Below are positions 41,967-52,930 of a DNA stretch of 64,000 bases, piece after piece. The notes beneath the pieces were generated by a model. That model was not told the DNA's origin. It searched no databases and worked only from the letters and a program-made list of their open reading frames with translations. Location of the stretch: the NCBI GenBank assembly GCA_004194705.1, contig SADC01000065.1, positions 186,001-250,000 on the forward strand. Direction: 5' to 3'. The translations under genes and the position numbers were made by a program. Every line of letters begins with the position of its first letter. Positions within the stretch are counted from its first letter, which is position 1. The DNA is from Ditylenchus dipsaci (taxonomy: Eukaryota; Nematoda; Chromadorea; Rhabditida; Anguinidae).

Positions 41967-43455
41967 TTATGAATTCAGCAAATCGAAATCGGTTCTGTTT
42001 CGGTGACTTGCAGTTGCTAATCCAGCCTGTGAAAAAATTCTTTCGATTGGCGCGCTTGAAATAGATACAGACAACACTTCCAGCGCTAGCTTAGATACAG
42101 GTCTCGCATCCTGAAACCAAGTCAATAATATACAATATTTAATAACACAAGATGTCAGGAACGAACCGTATCAATTAGGCTGGACAATACTTCAGAGCGT
42201 CGATTTTCGACTTGCCAATGGGTTCATGCCGAGCACTCTTGCAGAACTTGTTACAACCAGGCGTGCCCTCCATCCGGTTCCTTCTGCTTTCTTCGACTTG
42301 TTTGCTCCATTGCATATTCGGCCATCAGCTGTCCAGAGTCGCATCAAGCAATCTGTTCTCATAAAGATATTCGTTTGATTCGGGTTGTTTAATTTGGATC
42401 TGAACTTCTTTTTGATCTGAAAAAATAAGAGATGGGACCTACTCGACGACCAACTCTGCCTCCGGCAATTCTTCATCGTCTGATTCATCATGAAAATCTC
42501 GATCATCTTCATCATCCAAGAATCGTAGTTTACATCAACTAAAAGAAGCTATGAAAAACACAAAATCTAAAAAATTATTAATAAACCTTTAAAGATGTCT
42601 TTGAAGGCTTTCGACATATTACTGCCACCATCTGTTACAACTTTAAACATGCTTTACTTCGAGGCCAAATTTTGGAGCATGAATTCCGTATCCGCACGTA
42701 TCGCGCATCCCGTGTGTGAATCTCTCATTTCGTTGAGACCAAGAAAGATCCGTTGAAGAGTGCAGGCACTGTCTCAGAAATGGAGCGTGAACCCTGAAAA
42801 ATCCCTTAAAAAATTCAAATACGACAATGATTTCTATAGATACCAATGTAAGAATGCTTCATGCCTGTGTCGGTCCAGATATCAGCAGTAATAGAGCCAC
42901 GTGATTCATTTTAGAGATTTCACTTCTGACCTTTGTCTCGATTTGCTCAAAGGCTGTCAGGAATTTTTTTCAATGTGGCAAAACTACTTGCAATCTGAAA
43001 ATAACAATGTGAAAAGGTATTATCGTAGTTGCGAAATCTGATGATAAATTGCGCATGATAGGATTACGGAATAGTTGATCGGAATCGACGGAACGGACGG
43101 ACCTCTGACAAAGCACTTGTGATCTGTGATACCTAATAACAGCTGGAAAATAATAACACGTGTAGAACTCTATATATAAAATAACCTTGTGACTGGCTCC
43201 TTCTTTCGCGGATCAACAGCAGCTAAGATTTTCTTCGTGTCTGCATCTTATCCCTGTGAGCATTATGCCAGTGCCTGTCGAGAACATTTGTATGCGGATA
43301 GCTTCTATACAAATGGAGTTAACACAGCGCCTTGCTTCTGAAAATATTTACCGTTGAACACTCCTTGCATTTCATCAGCTTGTTGCCATGAATATCCTCC
43401 CAAATGTACTTCGCAAGCGCTTTCGTGAACTTAGGCTTTCTTCGATAGACATAGC
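41967..43455 (-). CDS. hAT transposase (decayed or indel-ridden)
   Basis: N-terminal BED-type zinc finger: YIWEDIHGNKLMKCKEC and LDRHWHNAHRDK (C..C / H....H). Middle: KILAAVDPRKKEPVTR. Catalytic region: VVTDGGSNMSKAFKDIF with the conserved Asp. C-terminal hAT dimerisation block: LALEVLSVSISSAPIERIFS and AGLATASHRNRT before the stop at 41967. Short introns of about 50 bp. Several frame changes prevent a full model. Family assignment is secure; activity is not. Confidence 0.85.
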
Positions 43456-43814
43456 TAAAATCACATCATTGAGGAGAAAAATGAACAGACTTAAGATGGT
43501 ATATTTTGTAAATATCGGCCAACAACCCGAAACACTAACAGTCACACCTAAAACTAACCTAACACTAACATTCGAAACTAACCTAACACTACATCTGAAA
43601 CTAACCTAACACTAACATCTGAAACTAACCTAACACTACCTAACATTTGAAACTAACCTAACACTAACACTAACCCCATTTTAAACTAACCTAACACTAA
43701 CATGTTAGTGTTAGTGTAGGGTTAGTTTAAGATTATGTTAGTGTTAGGTTATTAAGTGTTAGCCAGTTAGGTTAGTGTTAGGATAGTGTTAGTTATGAAA
43801 ACACTGTACCTTAC

Positions 43815-44103
43815 TCATCTCTTTCTTATATTTTCACTAAACTTGTTCGATTTTATAAGCTGGAATTGTCGAGTAAGAGCCACAAACTTTATGTGATAAT
43901 AATAAAAGACCTAGAATAGACCTATACTTTGGATGCTTTACCTAAAGCGATAAGTGTATACGCACACGATAGTTAAATCAATAGATGTACAAAAAATAGA
44001 CAAACGTTGGGCTCCAAATTTTAAAAAGTGACGAGAATTTTTTTTCAAAAAATGTTTAATGTCGCGCGACAAAAGTGACAAAAAGACATGACCCCATCAA
44101 ATA
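43815..44103. other. Right flank of the host element; no gene
   Basis: AT-rich, ending with the TGTCGCGCGACAAAAGTGAC arm described for 40648-40695. Confidence 0.4.
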
Positions 44104-45420
44104 ACCCCCCCCCCCCCCACCAAATAACCCGGTTATTCCAGGGGTTATTTGAGGGTTATTTGGGTATGTTTTTCAGGTATATTTTTGTCTGTCGGGTCCA
44201 AAACCTGTTTCTGGACTAATTGGACATGCTGAAGATGATTAATGTGGCTAAATGCTGTTTGTATAGCATTTCTTGAGTTTTGTAAAATCGATTATTTCCC
44301 AATACTCAAAAAATACCATACAAAACCTTACTTAACTATTATCAAACCATCTTCGGCGTGCCCGAAAGTCCAGAAAACAGGTTTTAGAAGATGAAAAACG
44401 GTAAAAAGTTTTTTTTGCTCAAGTGGACGACCACTTGGTTTTTGTGCATGGATTACCCAGTATAACTGAAGTCGAATCATAGAAACATTTTAAATTAAAA
44501 ATCTCATTTCAAGACAAATATTACTACCCGGTACACTACACTGCATGAATTCCCAACCTGTGTACGACTACTGGGTACAACCAACCAAGTGGTCGTCCAC
44601 TTGGATCAGAAAAAAATTACGTTCTTCATGTTCCAAAAACTAGTTTTGGACTAATTCGGGTATGCTGAAGATGGTTTGATAGCAGCAAAACGCCGTTTTC
44701 TCGGGTATTTTAGAGATTTTCGTAAAATCGTTTTTTGTAAAACCAATTATGTCCCAATACACAAAAAATACCCGAGAGAAACGGCGTTTTGATACCATCA
44801 AACATCTTCAGCATGCCCGATGCTGAAGATTAGTCCAGGAAACAGGTTTTCAAACCTAAAAAAAGTAAAAAAATTGCTCCAAACCAAGTGTATGACCACT
44901 TGGTTTGGTTGGTTTAGACTAAAAATTTCAATTCCTGCAAAATTTTCACTGAACATGAAGGTAAAAAAACTCATTGGGTACACTGAAAGTGAGAGTAAAA
45001 GTAAGACTGAGAGGCGATTTTTCCTGTTGGATACACGAAAGTGAGACATGAGAGTACACGAGAGTGAGAGTTCGAGTCAAAGTGAGAGTGAAAGGGTAAA
45101 ACCGAGAGCTGAAAAAAAAGGAACAAAAGAGAGAAGATACCTAAGGCCAAACCGAAAACCGAAAACCCACGCGCAAAAAAGTAGAATTTGACAGTGTTTT
45201 GCTGAGGACACTTTTTGGACCTGTGAGTGAGAGTAATCCACTAATTTGATACCGGGCTTCAGGGTAGATACCTACCTGCCCTCCAGGTGGATAAGGGACG
45301 AAATAGGTCAGAATATCGAAATAACATGACTTCCCTTGATGACAAAAGATACCCTGAAAAACATACCCAAATAACCCCCTCAAATAATCCCCCTGAATAA
45401 TCCTCCGACCTCCCCCCCAC
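44104..45420. mobile_element. Inverted-repeat element with C-run ends and nested family P copies
   Basis: The left end (C-run, CAAATAACCCGGTTATTCCA, GAGGGTTATTTGGGTATGTT) is mirrored at 45355-45420 (AACATACCCAAATAACCCCC ... C-run). Inside are a partial (44195-44445) and a full (44570-44905) family P palindrome and a GAGAGTGAGAGT array (44985-45105). No gene. Confidence 0.65.
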
Positions 45421-45541
45421 AGAACCCTAGGGGCCCCAGTCATTTTAAGTCTACCTATGCAAAAAAAATTCAATTTGTATTTGTGCCTCATTTATTTTTC
45501 GCATAGATTAGACTTAAAATGACTGGGCCCCTAGGGTTCTG
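45421..45541. mobile_element. 120-bp hairpin MITE
   Basis: AGAACCCTAGGGGCCCCAGT ... ACTGGGCCCCTAGGGTTCT with mirrored CATTTTAAGTCTA. Loop about 45475. No coding. Confidence 0.8.
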
Positions 45542-45986
45542 GCGAGTGGGGCCCCAAAGGTTCTGTTTAGCCAAGACAAATACTTAAAAGCTTTAAAATG
45601 TTAACAAAATATTTAAAAATTGCAGTACTCGGTGGTTTCTCGGAGCTGGGCGGCGCCCAAAAATGGTGAAAATTTGCCTGGCGGCGGTTCCAGAGCCGGC
45701 GCCCGTGCAGTATGCATCCACCATGAAAAATTTATTTGCACGGATTCATAGCACAGTGTGGTCCAAGAATTTTGAGCACTTTTGAGAAGCCATAACTTTT
45801 TTTAAAGCCGTTTTAAAAATTCTGTGAACGCCAATCAACTCAGTCTTTGATGGCGATTTTTGATAAATAATGTGAAAAACACGATTTTTGCTTGGTCCCA
45901 TGTGTCTGGGTCTTGGTTGCTAGATGGCTCCCAGATGGGCAAGACCCAAACTACAGGGAGACCAAGCAAAAATCGTGTTTTCACAT

Positions 45987-46714
45987 TACCGTATTTACTG
46001 TATTAAGTCCCATGGGGAGTTATTTTTCAACCTCCAAAAAATCGAAAAATTTTGAAATCGATTTTGAGATTTCGGGTGCTCAACCAAAATCTGAAAAGTG
46101 TAATCAGGTAAACTCGCGGCAACTAAGAAAACGCAAAACAGATTTGCGAAATGTTCGCTCTAGGCTGAGATTAAGGGGTATAGACGTTTGGCTACAAATG
46201 TAACATTTTTGGCGTTCTGCCCTATGTTCTGTTTTAGAAACTTAGGCCTACTTAGGCTTAGGCCTTAGGCTTAGGCTTAGGACCAAAAAATGTCTTACGA
46301 ACTACAAAATGGCTGAAAAAATAAGCCTAAGTGGCTTAAACAGAACATAGGGCAGAACGCCAAAAATGTTACATTTGTAGCCAAACGTCTACTCACCAGA
46401 TATAAGGTCCGTAGGTGGGACTTATTAGAGGGTGGGGAGCAGGGCTGCACCGGATATCCGATATCCGACACTTTTTGACATCCCATATCCGGTATTCGAT
46501 ATCCGAAAAATGGCCAATTTCGGAAAAATTTTTTTAAACTTTTTTGAAATTTAGAAAAAAATTTCAATTTTTTCTCAAATTTCATCAAAAATATCCGAAA
46601 TCCGATAACCGATATACGGCATTTTTTCATATCCGGTATCCGATCCGATATTTTTCCATATCCGGTACAGCCCTGTGGGAGTTATTAGAGGTGGGGAGTT
46701 AATACAGTAAATAC
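45987..46714. mobile_element. Family A MITE, copy 3, with nested insertions
   Basis: Ends TACCGTATTTACTGTATTAA and TTAATACAGTAAATAC. Larger than the other copies because of two nested hairpins. Confidence 0.65.
46440..46675. mobile_element. hAT-type MITE rich in GGATATCCGATATCC
   Basis: CAGGGCTGCACCGGATATCC ... CCGGTACAGCCCTG. Flanks GTGGGGAG and GTGGGAG match with one indel, consistent with an 8-bp hAT duplication. Confidence 0.65.
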
Positions 46715-46879
46715 ATATATACCAAAAAAATTGCCATCAAAAACTGAGTTCATTGGCGTTCACAGAATTTTGAAAGACAGGACGGCGCTGGGCGACGGTC
46801 TTTTCGTCCCCGGTCTTTTCGTCCCCGGAGTAAAATCAGCGGAAGTTCTAATATTAAAACTAGAACTAATGGTATATTT

Positions 46880-47575
46880 ATTGGGCACCATGGTACTACA
46901 GGCATGGGTCAGCTGGACCAGACATAACATTATAAAGGATGTTACTATTGAAGACTGGAGATTCGACTTCTTCCGTCTTTGACTGGAGAAAGGACCACTG
47001 GAGAGGCATCCACATAGCAGCAGAAGAGGAGACTGGAGCAGACACCACTTGGACAGCTGAGGTGAAGGATTCCTCTTCTTCTTCATCTGAGTAACACATC
47101 TGGAGAGCTTCCCATGCACTTGAGGTGCGCACCAATAGACCAGTTGGAGAGTCCGCTTCACCGGCGAAGTGGGAGCGCGAGCTGGAGGCGAGGACCGGAA
47201 CCATACGGAGGGAGTCCCGCGACGCTTCTTCGACAGGCGTCACAGGAATGCTTTGCTTGCTCGGTCCACAGTATCTGGAAATGTAATAGGGAGTCCATCA
47301 GAGGACTCCTTGTTAACTGGACAATAGATATTTAGAACTTCGAGTCATCGATAAGTTCAATACTAACTTTCTTAGCTGGAATGTTCTGGACTCTAAATGT
47401 ATCCAAGAGAGCTTGTAGCTGAGTCTCAGCTCGAGCCTTCTTTGGACCTTTCAATTTAGAAATGTCGGACTGTAGTACTGTAAGTGAACTGGACAGAGTC
47501 GACTGACTGGACAAAGAACTGATAAACTTAATCACTAACCTCGATCATTGAATGAGCACGCTCCATAATTCAAAA
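46880..47575 (-). CDS. Unknown cargo gene in a Mutator-like element
   Basis: ATG at about 47563 (MERAHSMIE, then a GTTAGT donor). The next exon reads LTVLQSDISKLKGPKKARAE and LLDTFRVQNIPAKKVSIEL. Further coding texture: PITFPDTVDRASKAF, SAWEALQMCYSDEEEEESFT, VVSAPVSSSAAMWMPLQWSF. The acidic EEEEE block and Ser-rich stretches recall other cargo proteins in this window. At least one frame change. No family recognised; not a transposase. Confidence 0.45.
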
Positions 47576-47840
47576 ATCAGCAAAAAGAATGTATATTTAT
47601 GAAACTTGCTCGCCATGTCGAGTATTTCTGGACAGGACAAATCAACGTTTGAAATAAACTATTTCAAACTAGACTTATTTTAGGCGCAATACGTTTCAAT
47701 CTGAAACGTATTGTCCCGACTGGAAACGTCGTTCAAACGATGGCAACAGTCCTTACACCGGTCATTTCGTCCCCGGTCATTTCGTCCCCCCGGTCATTTC
47801 GTCCCCTGGCCTTTTCGTCCCCTGGCCTTTTCGTCCCCAA

Positions 47841-48384
47841 AAGCCGCCAATTTGAAATTCAAACAGGTTCAGATCCATGTGGTAGCAGACATTTTTTCTT
47901 GAATGACAGTCCTATATTTGTATTTATAAGACCCGTGAGCCTCAGGATGATAGTTTAATCCCCTGGTACCTCCTCTAAATGGTATCCACCTCCAGAATCC
48001 GAAATATTGGATTTAATTGAAAGTAACTAAAAATTATTGTGCCTATCCATAATTGGTTCTGAACACGGTTTTATAATTCTAAAACATCAGGAACCCCAGT
48101 TCTGGAGTTTTTCCTATGAATAGTTTTCTATCCTGTAGGGAATCTACGTGATAGTATGAAGGTTGTAGTACCGAGAAAGTAGTACTTAGTGGTAGTAACA
48201 AGGCAGTGACTATGAATCGGTACTCAGGGGGAAGTGCCTGGTGGTGGTAGATAGTAATTTCTAGTTAGTGGTACCTAAAGGGCAGTACTTATTCGACAAT
48301 ACCCAGATTGTTTATTAAACTATTTTTGCAAAGCATCTGACCATGCTAGCAGCTGGATCATTCGGATCTGCCATACACCAACTA
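47841..48384. other. No gene; degenerate GTAGTACTTAGTGGTAG array near 48150-48300
   Basis: Interior of the Mutator-like element. Nothing coding recognised. Confidence 0.4.
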
Positions 48385-48645
48385 AACCAAGTGGTCGTCC
48401 ACTTGGATCGAATTTTTTACGCTATTGGGAAATCCAAAACTTGTTTTTCGCATTAATTCAAGCATTCTAAGATGGTATGACAGTGCTAAAATTACGCTTT
48501 GCAAGATTTACGAAAACTGTGAAAATAACGTAAAAAAGTAGTTTTACTACCTTCAAACCATCTTTAGAATGCTCGAATAGGTACAGAAAATAGTTTTTGG
48601 AACCCGAAAACGAAAAAAAATTTTGATCCAAATAGACGGTTTTCA
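48385..48645. mobile_element. Palindromic MITE, family P, copy
   Basis: Starts AACCAAGTGGTCGTCCACTT; mirrored GGTATGACAGTGCTAAAATT / TTTTACTACCTTCAAACCAT, with a degraded right end. Followed to 48780 by one unit of repeat E (CAGGCTATCCAGGTGTATAT). Confidence 0.6.
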
Positions 48646-48920
48646 GGCTATCCAGGTGTATATACACCTGACCAGGAGGTACCAACCTATTTATAGAGTT
48701 GGGGTGGGTAAAATTACAATTTTGGTCCTAAAAAACCCAATTCCTGACACAATTTTAAGTTAGAAAAAGTGTTTACTATCCCCAGTATTTGAACCTGTTT
48801 GAAAATTTCAAATTGGCGGTTTTGGGGACGAAATGACCGGGGACGAAAAGGCCAGGGGACGAAATGACCGGGACGAAATGACCGGGGACAAAATGACCGG
48901 GACGAAATGACCTAGTGCCG

Positions 48921-49176
48921 ACGGCGCTAGTAGCGAATACCCCCCCCCAAGCATCCGACCTTTAAAAATTGCTGTAACTACCCTTGCAAACAACAAGTTT
49001 AGGCTTAGCCCTTAGGCTTGGAGGTAGGCCAGCGTACGGAAGTTGTGACTAATGAAGAGTTTGCGCACATTTTCCGGGTCTGGGACATATATTTGGGTAC
49101 TTTTTACTAAAGTAAAAAAAGTGAAAATCGTTGGGGGTGGGGGATGGCGTTGGTATTCGCTACTAGCGTCGACAGG
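48921..49176. mobile_element. C-run-ended MITE hit by the Mutator-like element
   Basis: GGCGCTAGTAGCGAATACCC (C-run) ... GGTATTCGCTACTAGCGTC. It lies in a family B palindrome (CTTTAAAAAAGTTATGGCTT follows on the right). The MULE target duplication ACGGCGCT overlaps its left tip. Confidence 0.7.
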
Positions 49177-49333
49177 ACTTTAAAAAAGTTATGGCTTATA
49201 GAAAGTGGCCAAAATTCTTGATTCAGCCTGTAGAGTGTGTCCTCTCAGAGGGAGTCAAACTATATTCTATTCTCAAAATTAGACTCACAACAATTTATTT
49301 ACATACGAAGACATCGCTTTACAATACAGCTAT

Positions 49334-51908
49334 TCATCGCATAGCCTTTTCAGAATGAATCTTTCTATTAGATTCTTTCTTCTGAGCTTTCTTTCCTCTC
49401 AGCCAGCAATCGTTGTAGAGATGAACGACCCGAGCCTTACTTTGCTTCCTGAAGATAAATCCAATAACACAGAACAGCGTCAGACGACCTATGACTATAG
49501 TGCACAGAACCTAAGGACGGCATAATTTTAAAAACATGAAAAGTAGAAATACTTACCTGCAAGACAAGCATAGCCGCAAGTGGCATAAATATCCACACAT
49601 AGATGTTGTGCAATCAGGTGACAGCGGTTTGAAAGGCACACCGCATTTGTCAGCTCTTCCAGTGTTTTGTAGAATAATTGAAATTGACTATATCTGAAAC
49701 GAGAACATAAAACAGAGTCATCATTGAGCCAAACATCTGAAACATCTGAACAAACAGACCCTTGATCATTTCCGCAATAGGTCCCTCTCCTTCGACAGTG
49801 ATTTCTAGTGTATGCTCTCCTTTGCTAATCCCATGAGACTCACCGTAGTTGACAGCCGAAAACAAAAAAACCAATAAAACAGGAAAAGAGAAGTTAAAAA
49901 ATCTCTTACGTGAACGAGAACTCTGTAGTAATAGTAGTCGACAACAACTACTACCAAGGCAACCAAGAATATGACCGACCAGCGCAGAAACGAGACCCAA
50001 GTTGCACGAAGCTCTTCACAGTTGGCCATCTTAACACATACAGATCCGAATCAAAGCTTAAAAGAACACCAAGTTAAAAATACTAACCCAAACGGAGACA
50101 TCAATCCGTTGACGATAATTTCCTCTTTTGCAGTGGCTCCAGTATTTCCATGCCTTGTTCCTTGCGCTTATTTTCGATGGACTGATAGTAAGAAGACAGA
50201 AACTTATTTTTGAATCGAATATCGCTGAGATAACTCGTGATTGCATTGACATTTCCACGGAACACCCAATACACAATGAAGACGAGAAAGCCAGACAAGA
50301 TGTCCTTGAAAACCCCCAGCGCCATCTCCAACAAATCAATAAGAGAGAGGCGAGGTAAAATCGGACGCATACCTTGAACCAATCAACATGATTTTGCACG
50401 GTAACTTCGATCTCATTTAAAGCTCTTATCCATTCATTCTCCGGTTCTTCAACAGCTTTGAAATGTATCTAAACAAAGAAAAAGGAAAAGGATGAGTCTT
50501 GAAAGTCTTACGTTCAGCTTCAGTTGATCTTTTATTTGCTTGCTGATATTCTCCATGCTATCCATTTGTCATCAAGATCGGGCGTCAATGGATTATTTTC
50601 GTCGAGTTTCTGTCCCAAAGCACAATATTTACTGGCAGCCGAAGTCATTTTGGATGGCTAAATTCAATATTCCTTCATGAAAAAATTTGGAAAACATATA
50701 AAGGTACCTGACACAAATTCAAGGAATTCATATGACGACAAGTGAAAAAAGCGATAAAAAAAGGAGTACTTTCATAGCACAAGCTCTGAAAAAAGATATT
50801 AGGTCGGTATAACTAAGACTACTCCAGCATTACTTGAGCATCTTGAAACTTTTTGTGACACTTTTCCACAGCTCCCGCGAACATCTGTTGGCAGCGCTGA
50901 GTGAACCTTCTAGCAATGGATCGGCCCAATTTAGACTTGAACTTTGTCCACACAGGTTGCACTTCCTCAATAGTTGGAGTAGAGCTTGTTCCCCATCATA
51001 TTCATGCCCTCAACAATTTGCTGTCTATCTGCCATAGCCTGAAATTCAGAATTTTGAGCACAATTTTTCAATTAAGTACAAGCCAACGTGCGCATTGTCA
51101 ATGACTGCAGCGAGAGTTTCATCTTCTTCGTTGCTTGTACTCAGATCTTCAGTAAATGGTTCGATTAGTGACTTGAGAGTCCGAACCACTTTTCGGCCTA
51201 TTGTTGCGCTCTGACCTGAAAATAAAGAGTGTGAAAATAACTCTACGCGAAAATTTAATCGTACCAAAATGCTTTTCGAGAAGGGCTTCGATCGGACCAG
51301 ACGCTAGAGTGATTCGCTGAGCTGTGATTCTGGATTGCATATCGAGGTGACAGAGCACAATACTTGAAGTCAGTCGAAAGTTCTCCACAATGTTTTGAAT
51401 AGGCCCCTCGCTCAGCTGATTCACAATGAATATGGTGAGAAATCCCTGACCAGTTTTGCTGAGAGCACCCACACAGACGCATAAGAGAGCACATCGAAAG
51501 ACCTGAATGAAACCATAAATTTTCGGTGTTGAAAAAAACCCTGCACAGACAGCATTAAGAGAGAAAGCCATGGCGAAACAGGCAACCATCATCCATTTGA
51601 AGACTTCACTAGCAACAGCGTTGAACTCCAGAAAGTTAAGACGTTTCCAGGCAAGCAAGTATACAATCAAGCAGATTCCAAAGCCTATTGGGAAGTTGTA
51701 GCAAAACCGAAAGTTTCTGTAGTGCTTCACTTCGCTAAAAGTCAATTGTGTGTAAAATATTTTCAGGTAGAAATCACACTACCTGTACCAAAAGATATCC
51801 ATAAACTTGGATCTGCCTTTTTGCAATCTTCTTCGCTCGCGTTTTTCCTCTACGAATAGATTTGAAAGAAACATCTTGTAGGACCCGAATTAAGCTGAAT
51901 GACAACAT
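49334..51908 (-). CDS. DC-STAMP-domain protein (DCST1/DCST2 / SPE-42 / Sneaky type)
   Basis: About nine exons; AATAAA lies near 49289. The N-terminal part has several membrane segments (FPIGFGICLIVYLLAW; WMMVACFAMAFSLNAVCAGF; VFRCALLCVCVGALSKTGQG), followed by the family hallmark QLSEGPIQNIVENF and a conserved Cys (CHLDMQ). Then comes a long soluble part (SLIEPFTEDLSTSNEEDETL; RSIARRFTQRCQQMFAGAVE), and the DC-STAMP region with more helices (ILSGFLVFIVYWVF; WSVIFLVALVVVVVDYYYYR) and the C-terminal signature KARVVHLYNDCW. Total about 700 residues, the usual size. Family members act in sperm-egg interaction or cell fusion. The RING-like C-terminus of some members is absent. Frame changes are needed near 51740 and near 50985. 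The start (ATG 51908) is uncertain. Confidence 0.88.
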
Positions 51909-52488
51909 AAGTTGGGAGGAAACATCATGAAGAAATATATAAACGGAAAGATATCGTAAAAGTTTTATTGTCTTTGACGAAAAATAGTGTCGAATGATGA
52001 AGTCAGTTGATAAGTCGTCACTCACAAATCGTCAGTGAGCATATGGGTCACTTACGGGTCACGGATCCTCACTGGTATTCCATACCGAAATCGATTAGAC
52101 CCACCGACAATTTGATGTATCCATTATGTTGGCTTTTCCATTCCTCTCATTCCATTCCCATTCCTGGCGAAAGAGGTATTATAGATATCGCTTCGTCCCC
52201 TATATTTTCTTTTGGCTGTAAATTAAGTTTTTAGTCTTCATGAAACCCAGTGTCTAGGTTTACTTTATTTTCACTAATTAGTCTACCTATTCTAGGAAAA
52301 CACTCTTCTCGACTTTGAGGGTCTGTATATCGTAGCAGAGTAAATATTTTTCAAAGTTGTTTCAGTGTTTTCTACCACGAGATCAACTAATTTCACTGCT
52401 TGGGTAATTGGATTTTCATCTAAGAATCTCGAGATCGACGTAAATTTTTTTTTTATTTTTAGGAAATCGAAAAATAGACCATCGGTGC

Positions 52489-52573
52489 CAGTGTTTTCAT
52501 AACTAACACTAACACCTAACACTTAGTCAGTGTTAGCCTAACTGTTAGGTTAGTGTTAGTTATGAAAACACCG
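52489..52573. mobile_element. 85-bp hAT MITE related to the 40.7-kb element
   Basis: CAGTGTTTTCATAACTAACA ... GTTAGTTATGAAAACACCG, with the same TAACACTAAC sub-terminal repeats as the hAT at 40710-43806. Flanks ATCGGTGC and ATTCGGTGC differ by one inserted T. Confidence 0.85.
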
Positions 52574-52919
52574 ATTCGGTGCGCTTATTAGAAGAAATAC
52601 GGTAGTTATACTGCGGACAATCTCAGACATGAGTTTCTGATTCAGAGATTATTAGTCCTGTATAGATTTGCTTCTACTGGCATTTGATTTCAATGCAATA
52701 AATAGTTCACTTTTTATTGAATAAATAATGGCTCTCTCCTGTATATCAAACTGTTGTTCTAGTTTTATCCGTTCTCAAAAGTTTGCACTCAAAATTGTTA
52801 TTTCATATAGTGCAATATTGTATCATAAATAAATTGACTTAAAAGGCTTGCTGGAACTTTTGGCGAGAACTGATTAGAACCATTTTTAGATGTAACAGTT
52901 GATATAACAGAGAGCCAAA

Positions 52920-52926
52920 TTTCTAG
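52920..52926 (+). promoter_or_regulatory. Probable trans-splice acceptor of RPP30
   Basis: TTTCTAG immediately before AAAA-ATG (start 52931). No upstream exon is visible, so spliced-leader addition is the simplest reading. Confidence 0.5.
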
Positions 52927-52930
52927 AAAA

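Larger units (their letters stand above)
40710..43806. mobile_element. hAT transposon with 8-bp target duplication (3.1 kb)
   Basis: Starts CAGTGTTTCATAACTAACAC, ends GTTAGTTATGAAAACACTG; TACCTTAC on both sides (40702-40709, 43807-43814). Sub-terminal regions are arrays of AACCTAACACTAACA in inverted orientation. It carries a minus-strand transposase with BED finger and hAT dimerisation region, and has itself been hit by a poly-C MITE (40944-41670). Confidence 0.94.
45542..46789. mobile_element. Family B element split by family A and other MITEs
   Basis: 45760-45986 and 46715-46781 are the two halves of a palindromic element (GTGAACGCCAATCAACTCAG against GAGTTCATTGGCGTTCACAG). The gap is a family A MITE (45987-46714) that itself holds a hairpin with AGACGTTTGGCTACAAATGT arms (46184-46396) and a hAT-type MITE (46440-46675). 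45640-45715 is a GC-rich patch (GGCGGCGCCC). No gene. Confidence 0.65.
46790..48920. mobile_element. Mutator-like element with unknown cargo gene, 8-bp target duplication
   Basis: Starts GGGCGACGGTCTTTTCGTCC; ends GACGAAATGACCTAGTGCCG. Flanked by ACGGCGCT at 46782-46789 and 48921-48928. Tandem GGTCATTTCGTCCCC units lie at both ends; a second, inner block occurs at 47757-47840, mirrored with 48800-48910 (CAAATTGGCGG / CCGCCAATTTG), which suggests a shorter element nested against the right end. It carries a minus-strand gene at 46880-47575 and a family P palindrome at 48385-48645. Confidence 0.75.
51909..52930. other. Divergent intergenic region between DCST and the RNase P pair
   Basis: About 1 kb that should hold promoters of both genes. 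It contains one hAT MITE (52489-52573) and a possible solo family A end near 52594-52608 (AGAAATACGGTA). No TATA or initiator was convincing. Confidence 0.5.
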
